The notes beneath the pieces were generated by a model that saw nothing but the letters and a program-made list of their open reading frames with translations, made no database searches and had not been told where the DNA came from. A stretch of 5,677 nt of DNA from Chitinophagaceae bacterium (GTDB lineage: Bacteria; Bacteroidota; Bacteroidia; Chitinophagales; Chitinophagaceae): NCBI GenBank assembly GCA_947481355.1, contig CANKGM010000145.1, forward strand, positions 1-5,677, in the 5' to 3' direction. Shown piece after piece: positions 1 through 5,677 of this stretch. Positions within the stretch are counted from its first letter, which is position 1, and every line of letters starts with the position of its first letter. The position numbers were made by a program, and so were the translations under genes.

Positions 1-2360
1 ACGGGTATTCCTTTTTGTCTATTATTAGGAGCAAAGGGGTTATTGAATATACCAGGATTATAAGGCTCTCCAGTAGTGGTAGCATAACTTTCATCAGGAT
101 TCCTTTTTAATGTAAATCCAGATGGTGTAGGGTTTTTATTGTTATAGGCATTTTGAATATCCATGAACAAATCAAATGTCCATTTTTTAAAGTTGAATTT
201 TTTATCAATTCTGATATCTGCTGCATGAAATGCTTTTAACCTCAATTGATTGATTTTGGTGTAGTCGAGAACACCTTGTGTTATGAAGTAATAATTTTCT
301 AATGATTGATATGTATCAAATGGTGTATATGGTGCGCCACCTTGAAGTCTAAATCGTACTCCAACTTCCCAATTGTGTTTGAAACGGTAGCCACCAGTAA
401 AGGATACGAGGTGTTTATTATCCCATGCTGAAGGAATTAGTTTTTTATCTAGTCCAGAAAATTTACTGTTGTAGAAGGTGTATGAAAATATGCCATAGAA
501 ATTTTTAGTGAGTCGTTGTTGAAAAAGCAATTCAAATCCAGACGCTTTCCCTTTTCCTGTACTAACAATTTTTTCATTTCCAAATACACCGAAGTCGCCA
601 CCGAAGTTTGCAAGCGAGACACCCGTTGAAACTGAAATGGGGTAATCGGAATAATTTTTAATAAATCCTTCTGCAGTAATTCTGGTTGTTGAATTTGGTA
701 GCCATTCAAGGCCGCCTACAAAATGATCAGAACGAATATAGTCTACATCCTTGTTTACAAACTGATTATTTACTTTAAATCCTAATATCGTATAGGTTGG
801 TAGTTTATAATAGCGTGCCACAGAAGCGTTTGCATTCAATCCTTTCGCTAATGCATAGCTAAGGGATAGTCTAGGCGATATATTTTTCCCAAGTGCAGAT
901 CCTTCTTGCATGTAGTTGTTCCCGTCAGTTCTTACTCCACCTGTAACAGTCAGTTTATCGTCTAATACCTTAACTGTTCCATTAACAAATGCGCCATAGC
1001 GCAACATGCTGAATTCGGTGTAGTACTCAGCAGTGTATCCTGCTCTTCGCTGGTATGTGCTGTTGTTGTAGTTTGTAGAAATCAATTGTGCACCAGCATT
1101 CATTTGAACATCTCCAATAGGGAAGTTAATTTCATAGCGGAGTCTGTTTTCATCTTCAATCGATTTGTATTTTAAAACCCTATTTGCTTCATTTCCAATA
1201 TCATTGTTTACAAATTTATCTGCACGGTTGTCAAGATGATTTCTGCTCAATACGAATTGCCAGTAACCTCTTTCAAGGGCATGTCTCCAGGTAATTCCAA
1301 TGGTATTGGTTATTTGAGAGTTCAATGGAATTTGATCTAGTATAGCAAGCTGCTCGAGTGTTGCATCTTTAGGTTTTAAGAAACTGAAGTGATCTATCGA
1401 GCCAATTCCAATGAAGCTGATTTCATTGTTCTTATTCGGCTTATGTGTTACTTTATATTGATAATCCCAATAGTCGGGTAGAAATGGAAGTCCAATTAAT
1501 TTAAATAGAAATTGCAAGTATGATCTTCTCACTGATGCTAAAAACGTGGTATTGCCATTTTTCTTTCCCAGTGGCCCCTCGGTAGTAAATGCAGCTTCAC
1601 TTGCACTCAGCCTGAAGTTACCCTGAACTTTTTCTGGATTACCGTTTCGTTGTTTAAATTGAAGAACACCGGATAACGGATTATCGTATTTTGCCGGGAA
1701 GGCGGAAGTATGAAGTGTTACTTTATCTAGAAAAGAAACGTTCAACATCCCCACTGGTCCCCCAGCAGCCCCTTGCGTTGCGAAGTGGTTTATCGAAGGA
1801 ATTTCAACTCCATCTAAATAGTATACATTTTCATTTGGTGCACCACCTCGAATGATGATATCATTTCTGAATCCTACTGAACCTGAAACGCCGGGAAGTG
1901 ATTGCACTACCTTAGCCATATCAAAATTTGCGCCAGGGTAGCGGATGATTTCATTGGCATTGAGGCTTTGCACTGAATTTACTGATCCAACAGGTTTAGG
2001 AAAATTGGCTTTGACGATGATATTGCCTAGTTCAACAGGTTCTTCTTCCATATCAAAGTTGACCTCAAGCGTATTTCCTGAAGTCACTTCAATATCAAAT
2101 TTTTGTTGAGATTTGAAGCCGATTGAGGTGGCTTCAATGGTATATGATTTTGTTTCGATCCCTCTAATACGATAGAATCCATTACTGTCTGTAATCGCTT
2201 GTTTTTCGGTGCCACTGATTTTAATCGTAACTCCTTGAAGGGGAACTTGATTTTTGGCTTTTCTAACGAAACCATTAAGATTTCCAAGATTTTGTGCTTG
2301 GACTGAAGTTGAAATAAAAAGGATAAAAAGGGGAATAAATCTGATTAAACGAAGGGCCAT
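1..2360 (-). CDS. TonB-dependent outer-membrane receptor (3' end cut by window)
   Basis: This is an outer-membrane beta-barrel for TonB/ExbBD-energised uptake; its ligand cannot be read from sequence. The frame is open for 786 codons from the ATG at 2360-2358 to the window edge, with no stop or frameshift. Residues 1-22 form a signal peptide (MALRLIRFIPLFILFIS, then VQA|Q). A carboxypeptidase-regulatory-like beta-sandwich spans about 27-105 (GVTIKISGTEKQAITDSNG, GFYRIRG). A TonB-box-like stretch follows (ELGNIIVKA, 110-118). The plug covers about 125-245, with YPGANFDMAKVVQSLPGVSG and IIIRGGAPNENVYYLDG (168-184). The rest is barrel, with alternating aromatic strands. The last visible residues, NNRQKGIPV, resemble the final strands of Bacteroidota receptors, so probably only about 20-30 residues are missing. 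It is divergent from the carotenoid operon and shares its upstream region. No SusD partner is visible, and the downstream side is outside the window. The family call is firm; a role linked to carotenoids is inferred from position only. Confidence 0.93.
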   Translation of the reverse strand, partial: MALRLIRFIPLFILFISTSVQAQNLGNLNGFVRKAKNQVPLQGVTIKISGTEKQAITDSNGFYRIRGIETKSYTIEATSIGFKSQQKFDIEVTSGNTLEVNFDMEEEPVELGNIIVKANFPKPVGSVNSVQSLNANEIIRYPGANFDMAKVVQSLPGVSGSVGFRNDIIIRGGAPNENVYYLDGVEIPSINHFATQGAAGGPVGMLNVSFLDKVTLHTSAFPAKYDNPLSGVLQFKQRNGNPEKVQGNFRLSASEAAFTTEGPLGKKNGNTTFLASVRRSYLQFLFKLIGLPFLPDYWDYQYKVTHKPNKNNEISFIGIGSIDHFSFLKPKDATLEQLAILDQIPLNSQITNTIGITWRHALERGYWQFVLSRNHLDNRADKFVNNDIGNEANRVLKYKSIEDENRLRYEINFPIGDVQMNAGAQLISTNYNNSTYQRRAGYTAEYYTEFSMLRYGAFVNGTVKVLDDKLTVTGGVRTDGNNYMQEGSALGKNISPRLSLSYALAKGLNANASVARYYKLPTYTILGFKVNNQFVNKDVDYIRSDHFVGGLEWLPNSTTRITAEGFIKNYSDYPISVSTGVSLANFGGDFGVFGNEKIVSTGKGKASGFELLFQQRLTKNFYGIFSYTFYNSKFSGLDKKLIPSAWDNKHLVSFTGGYRFKHNWEVGVRFRLQGGAPYTPFDTYQSLENYYFITQGVLDYTKINQLRLKAFHAADIRIDKKFNFKKWTFDLFMDIQNAYNNKNPTPSGFTLKRNPDESYATTTGEPYNPGIFNNPFAPNNRQKGIP

Positions 2361-2470
2361 AGTCCATTAATTTTTAAAAATACTCAGGTGCACAATAGAT
2401 GAGATTATCTCAGGAAGTTTAAACAATTCTTGGCAAGATTTGTTGTGCATAACCAATACTATTCACTTAA
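2361..2470. promoter_or_regulatory. Divergent intergenic promoter region
   Basis: This 110-bp non-coding gap lies between the start codons of the receptor (minus) and the DUF2141 gene (plus), so promoters for both directions must lie here or upstream inside the genes. Neither start has a Shine-Dalgarno sequence, as is usual in Bacteroidota. Against the Bacteroidota -7 consensus TAnnTTTG, weak candidates are AAGATTTG at 2435-2442 on plus (first base differs, and it lies inside the dyad) and TATTTTTA at 2382-2375 on minus (last base differs). Neither has a convincing TTG -33 element at the usual distance, so exact promoter positions are uncertain. An AT-rich palindrome (ATTTTTAAAAAT, 2370-2381) lies next to the receptor start. 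Confidence 0.55.
2422..2444. repeat. 23-bp near-perfect dyad, candidate operator
   Basis: The left arm AACAATTCTTG (2422-2432) and right arm CAAGATTTGTT (2434-2444) are inverted repeats around a single central G at 2433, matching at 10 of 11 positions; the one mismatch is T2427 against T2439. The one-base centre makes it a poor RNA hairpin or terminator and a good site for a dimeric DNA-binding regulator. It ends 26 bp before the DUF2141 start codon and overlaps the only plausible plus-strand -7 element, which would suit a repressor. It also lies about 60-80 bp upstream of the receptor start codon, so one protein could affect both directions. No regulator gene is visible in the window, and the binding family is unknown. 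Confidence 0.55.
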
Positions 2471-2890
2471 ATGATCAAATATTTTTTTCTCATTAGTTTC
2501 GTCCTACTCCTTAAGGAGGCTAAATCCCAGGATTTGTTCATTGAAATTGATCATATTAAGCCTATTAAAGGTGAAGTTTTGATTGCTGTATTCAATAATG
2601 AGGAGGGTTTTCCATTTTTAACTTCTAAAGCTATTCAGTTAGTGAAGGCAATACCAAACCAAGGTAAAGCGCAGTGTATAGTTAAAGGCTTGCCGGTTGG
2701 TCGTTATGCTATAGCCTTGTTTCATGACTTTAATGCTGATGGGAAGTTGAATACAAATCTTATTGGTATCCCAAAAGAAGGATACGGTGTTTCTAATAAT
2801 GCATACAATACATTTAGTGCACCTCGCTACAAGGATGCCTTATTTGAGCTTAAAGCAAATTCTACTCAGCGCATCAATATGAAATATTAA
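2471..2890 (+). CDS. Exported DUF2141 family protein
   Basis: This small protein of 139 residues has no assigned biochemical function. Residues 1-19 look like a Sec signal peptide (MIKYFFLISFVLLL core, likely cleavage AKS|Q), placing the mature protein in the periplasm or at the outer membrane. The mature part is a predicted beta-rich domain matching DUF2141: GEVLIAVFNNEEGFP (34-48), GLPVGRYAIALFHDFNADGK (73-92) and GIPKEGYGVSNNA (99-111). The stretch D86-x-N88-x-D90-G91 resembles a calcium-binding loop, although metal binding is not shown. It is the first gene of the operon and ends 14 nt before the phytoene desaturase gene, so the two are probably co-transcribed. From memory, DUF2141 proteins recur beside carotenoid genes in Bacteroidota, which suggests pigment handling or an envelope role; this is inference. 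The ATG at 2471 is chosen because it begins the signal peptide; it has no Shine-Dalgarno sequence. Confidence 0.88.
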   Translation: MIKYFFLISFVLLLKEAKSQDLFIEIDHIKPIKGEVLIAVFNNEEGFPFLTSKAIQLVKAIPNQGKAQCIVKGLPVGRYAIALFHDFNADGKLNTNLIGIPKEGYGVSNNAYNTFSAPRYKDALFELKANSTQRINMKY

Positions 2891-2904
2891 TCTAACTCGC
2901 TTGC

Positions 2905-4431
2905 ATGAAAAAGCCTAAAAAAATTGCTGTTATTGGAAGCGGGTTTGGTGGATTATCGGCAGCAATTCGACTTGCGGCTAAAGGCAATGACGTAACGATA
3001 TATGAAAAATTAGATCATTGGGGTGGTCGTGCATACCAGTATAGTATTGATGGATTTAAGTTTGATGGAGGCCCAACAGTGATCACAGCGCCACATCAAT
3101 ACGAAGAATTATTTGAATTGGCTGGTAAAAAGAAAGCGGATTATATGACGTTAGTTCCTTTAGATCCTTTCTATCGAATTTTTGATGAGAAAAATCAACC
3201 TTTTGATTATTGGCGGGATCAACATAAGACAGAAAAAGAAATAGAGAAGTTTAGTCCGGCTGATGTAGCTGGCTATAGAAAATTTATAAAAGGCATTGCT
3301 GCTATATTTAATTGGTTTCATCCCTTCACAGAACGAAGTTTTCATTCATTTGCATCCTTCGCTAAAATATTTCCGCATGTTATTTCTACAGGAACGTGGA
3401 GAAGCATGTATGGGTTTGCAGCGAAATTTGTGAAGAATAGTTTTATTAGACGTGTTTGTTCATTTCATCCATTATTGATTGGAGGGAATCCATTTGATAC
3501 ACCATCTATCTATGGTTTAATTATTCAGTTTGAAAAAGAGTGGGGTGTTCATTATGGCATGGGAGGTACTGGTGCGATTGTTAATGGGCTTGGTAAACTA
3601 TTTTTAGATTGTGGTGGTAAAATTCATTTTAATACTGAGGTTAAGGAAATCATTATAAGGGATAAAAAAGCCTGTGGGGTTATATTATCTGATGGTACTC
3701 AGGTAAATGCTGATGAAGTTATCTGTAATGGTGATGTAGCTTTTGCCATTAATAATCTGATAGCACCAAAAAATTTGCCATTTCAATTGAAGACGTGGAT
3801 TAATACAATGGAGTATAGTAACTCATTGGTAGTTATTTATTTCGGAACGAAAGTCTCTTACGAAGATTCAACCCTGCAACATCATAATCTTATTTTGAGT
3901 GATAAGTATAAGGAATTAATGGAGAACATATTTAGTAAGAAGGAGCTTGGGAAAGAAATGGGATTATACCTTCATATGCCAAGCCGAACTGATAAAACAA
4001 TTTCTCCAGAAGGCTGCGGCTCGTTTTATGTCCTTTCTCTTGTTCCTAATTTGAAAGGAAAAACGGATTGGGAATCAATCTTACCCACTTATGTAGAAAG
4101 TGTGATGTTATTTTTAGAAGATAATTATCTTCCCAATCTTCGGTCTAATGTTATAGCAAAACATGTTGTTTCGCCTATTGATTTTCATAGGCGATTGAAT
4201 AGTCATTTAGGGGCGGCATTTTCAGTAAAGCCTTCCATGATGCAATCTGGTTTTTTCAGGCCACAGGTTAAGTCAGGGTTTTTTGATAACTTATACTTTG
4301 TTGGAGCTGGGGTTCATCCTGGAGCAGGTGTTCCTGCTGTAATGGCATCGGGTAAAATTGCTGCTAATACAATCGATGGACAAGAAGATATTAAAGAGGT
4401 AAGTCAATTGCAATTTGCAGAGGTTAATTAA
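2905..4431 (+). CDS. crtI: Phytoene desaturase, CrtI type
   Basis: This FAD-dependent desaturase/isomerase converts phytoene toward lycopene and is expected to act peripherally at the inner membrane. The 508 residues are close to the usual CrtI length (about 490-510). The N-terminal dinucleotide fold has GSGFGG (11-16), the ribose-binding acidic residue E34 and GGR (40-42). FDGGPTVIT follows at 53-61. Motifs shared with proteobacterial CrtI run through the whole protein: SFHPLLIGGNPF (186-197), WGVHYGMGGTGAIV (213-226), SNSLVVIYFG (305-314), SPEGCGSFYVL (367-377) and the C-terminal FAD motif LYFVGAGVHPGAGVPAVMAS (463-482). This end-to-end match favours true CrtI over CrtD, CrtN, CrtO or the isomerase CrtISO, but the number of desaturation steps cannot be read from sequence. 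The tail after about 490 is hydrophilic and not conserved. The gene starts 14 nt after the DUF2141 gene and ends 6 nt before the oxygenase gene, indicating one transcript. No phytoene synthase or cyclase gene is visible here. Confidence 0.93.
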   Translation: MKKPKKIAVIGSGFGGLSAAIRLAAKGNDVTIYEKLDHWGGRAYQYSIDGFKFDGGPTVITAPHQYEELFELAGKKKADYMTLVPLDPFYRIFDEKNQPFDYWRDQHKTEKEIEKFSPADVAGYRKFIKGIAAIFNWFHPFTERSFHSFASFAKIFPHVISTGTWRSMYGFAAKFVKNSFIRRVCSFHPLLIGGNPFDTPSIYGLIIQFEKEWGVHYGMGGTGAIVNGLGKLFLDCGGKIHFNTEVKEIIIRDKKACGVILSDGTQVNADEVICNGDVAFAINNLIAPKNLPFQLKTWINTMEYSNSLVVIYFGTKVSYEDSTLQHHNLILSDKYKELMENIFSKKELGKEMGLYLHMPSRTDKTISPEGCGSFYVLSLVPNLKGKTDWESILPTYVESVMLFLEDNYLPNLRSNVIAKHVVSPIDFHRRLNSHLGAAFSVKPSMMQSGFFRPQVKSGFFDNLYFVGAGVHPGAGVPAVMASGKIAANTIDGQEDIKEVSQLQFAEVN

Positions 4432-4437
4432 ATAAGT

Positions 4438-5677
4438 ATGAAAACAGCGCAATCTTTTTTTTCCTTAGGAATAAATCGCAATCAAAAAGAGTATGCGCTA
4501 GATAATATTCCAGTTATTGGGAAAATCCCCGATTGGTTACAAGGGAATTATATTAGGAATGGTCCTGGTATGTTCAATCTAGATAAAAAAAGATTGAATC
4601 ATTGGTTTGATGCTATGGGTGCGTTGCACAGTTTTAATATTCGTGAAGGCAAGGTTGATTACATATGCAAATATATTGAGTGTGATTCCTATCGTAAGGC
4701 CACTGAGCAGGGGGATTTAAGTTATTCAGAGTTTGCAACTGACCCATGCAAATCGATATTTAAAAAAGTGCAGTCATATGTTTTTCCTATGCTTCCTAAT
4801 ATGACTGATAATCCAAAGATTAATATTGCAAAGATTGGAGAGCGATATATGGCGTTAGGTGAAACTCCTATGCAAGTTGAGTTTGATCCAAAAACACTTG
4901 AGAAAATTGGAGTAGATGAAATTGTGCCTGGTGCTTTTGCCTATAAGACTACGGCGCATCCACACTTTGAGGATGAACATGCGTATAACTTAGTGGTGAA
5001 GTTTGGTATGCAAAGTTATTATCGAATCTATGACATGGCGAATAAGGGCAAGGCCCTATGTTCAATCCCGGTGGCAAAGCCAGCATATCTTCATGGTTTT
5101 GGAATGAGTAAAAAATATTTCATTATTGCTGCTGGCCCTTTATTGGTAACGCCAATTCAGTTGCTTTTTTGGAAGCGTCCTTATATTGAGAATCATCATT
5201 GGCTTCCAAAAGAAGGTGCAATGATTTGGATAGTTGATAAAGAAACAGGAAAATTAAAAGCCAAATTCGAAACTGATCCTTTCTTTAGTTTTCATCATGT
5301 TAATGCATGGGAGGAGGGAGAAGAGTTGGTTATGGATTTGAATGCATATGATGATGCATCTATTGTAAATAAGTACTATTTGAAAGAGCTTGAAAATCCT
5401 TCTGTGTCCTTACCTATAGGTACACTGAGAAGATATAGAATGAATTTACGTACAAAGAAAATTGATGCTTCGGTTATTTCAGATGCCTGCATTGAATTAC
5501 CTCGTATTGATTATAAGCGATACAACATGAATGGTGATTATGGATTCACCTATGGGGTCAGTTTACATCCTGAAAAGAGAACAGGCTTTTATAATAGCCT
5601 TGTAAAGATTAATGCTAAAACTGGACAATCAAGCTATTGGCATGAGGAAAATTGTTATCCGGGGGAGCCTTATTTTA
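4438..5677 (+). CDS. Carotenoid cleavage oxygenase, BCO/RPE65-like (3' end cut by window)
   Basis: This non-haem iron enzyme is expected to cleave a carotenoid or apocarotenoid double bond to give aldehydes. The frame is open for 413 codons to the window edge; family members run about 470-530 residues, so the last blades are missing. Seen: LQGNYIRNGPGMF (34-46) and HWFDAMGALHSF (55-66). Iron ligands are H174 (TAHPHFE), H219 (YLHGFGMS) and H286 (FFSFHHVNAWEEG); the fourth lies beyond the window. Second-shell glutamates are E142 (LGETPMQ), E353 (IELPRIDYKRY) and E410 (YPGEPYF). DPCKSIF (102-108) matches the PDPCK region of animal BCO and RPE65, and the order and wording of later motifs follow that branch. 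The hydrophobic stretch GPLLVTPIQLLF (233-244) corresponds to the membrane-docking substrate entrance of RPE65. No signal peptide is seen, so it is cytosolic or on the inner membrane. It starts 6 nt after crtI. Beta-carotene 15,15' cleavage to retinal is one possibility; eccentric cleavage or apocarotenoid substrates are equally open. Confidence 0.92.
   Translation, partial: MKTAQSFFSLGINRNQKEYALDNIPVIGKIPDWLQGNYIRNGPGMFNLDKKRLNHWFDAMGALHSFNIREGKVDYICKYIECDSYRKATEQGDLSYSEFATDPCKSIFKKVQSYVFPMLPNMTDNPKINIAKIGERYMALGETPMQVEFDPKTLEKIGVDEIVPGAFAYKTTAHPHFEDEHAYNLVVKFGMQSYYRIYDMANKGKALCSIPVAKPAYLHGFGMSKKYFIIAAGPLLVTPIQLLFWKRPYIENHHWLPKEGAMIWIVDKETGKLKAKFETDPFFSFHHVNAWEEGEELVMDLNAYDDASIVNKYYLKELENPSVSLPIGTLRRYRMNLRTKKIDASVISDACIELPRIDYKRYNMNGDYGFTYGVSLHPEKRTGFYNSLVKINAKTGQSSYWHEENCYPGEPYF

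Noticed and set aside
449..709. Minus-strand open frame of 86 codons
   Set aside because: It lies in another frame inside the receptor gene, whose own frame is continuous and full of family motifs; it has no recognisable domain.
2084..2287. Minus-strand open frame of 67 codons
   Set aside because: It overlaps the carboxypeptidase-regulatory-like domain of the receptor in another frame and is best explained as a chance opening.
1..2360. SusC-type glycan receptor
   Set aside because: It shares the carboxypeptidase-like plus plug layout, but at about 800 residues it is shorter than typical SusC (about 1000), and no SusD gene is visible.
2422..2444. RNA hairpin, terminator or riboswitch in the intergenic region
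   Set aside because: The arms are separated by one base, too few for an RNA loop without opening the stem, and no U-tract or ligand-binding architecture follows.
3160..3345. Antisense open frame of 61 codons within crtI
   Set aside because: It lies opposite well-conserved crtI sequence and shows no independent start context or domain.
4438..5677. Truncated or broken oxygenase pseudogene
   Set aside because: The frame is intact to the last base and the key residues are present; the apparent truncation is the window edge.
4438..5677. Blh/Brp-type beta-carotene dioxygenase
   Set aside because: Blh is a multi-spanning membrane protein unrelated in sequence; this is a soluble beta-propeller family protein with its own histidine motifs.

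Overview
The window reads as chromosomal DNA from a member of the Bacteroidota. The evidence is AT-rich coding sequence, start codons with no Shine-Dalgarno sequence, a TonB-dependent receptor with an N-terminal carboxypeptidase-regulatory-like domain, and a DUF2141-type exported protein. No RNA genes, insertion sequences or CRISPR repeats are visible. Both outer genes are cut by the window edges.

Layout. On the minus strand, 1-2360 is an almost complete outer-membrane TonB-dependent receptor; only its extreme C-terminus is missing. A 110-bp divergent intergenic region (2361-2470) separates it from a plus-strand operon of three tightly packed genes: a small exported DUF2141 protein (2471-2890), a CrtI-type phytoene desaturase (2905-4431) and a carotenoid cleavage oxygenase (4438 to beyond the window end). 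The gaps between the operon genes are 14 and 6 nt. The intergenic region holds a 23-bp near-perfect dyad (2422-2444), the best operator candidate in the window.

How it may work together. CrtI would desaturate phytoene to lycopene. The oxygenase could then cleave a carotenoid into an apocarotenoid or retinal-like aldehyde. The DUF2141 protein is exported and the receptor sits in the outer membrane, so the locus may couple carotenoid synthesis and cleavage to an envelope function. That coupling is inference from gene order.

The most striking point is that the oxygenase resembles the animal BCO/RPE65 branch along its whole visible length, including a DPCK motif, rather than the plant/cyanobacterial NCED/ACO type. 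Three of the four iron-binding histidines and all three second-shell glutamates are visible; the fourth histidine lies beyond the window.
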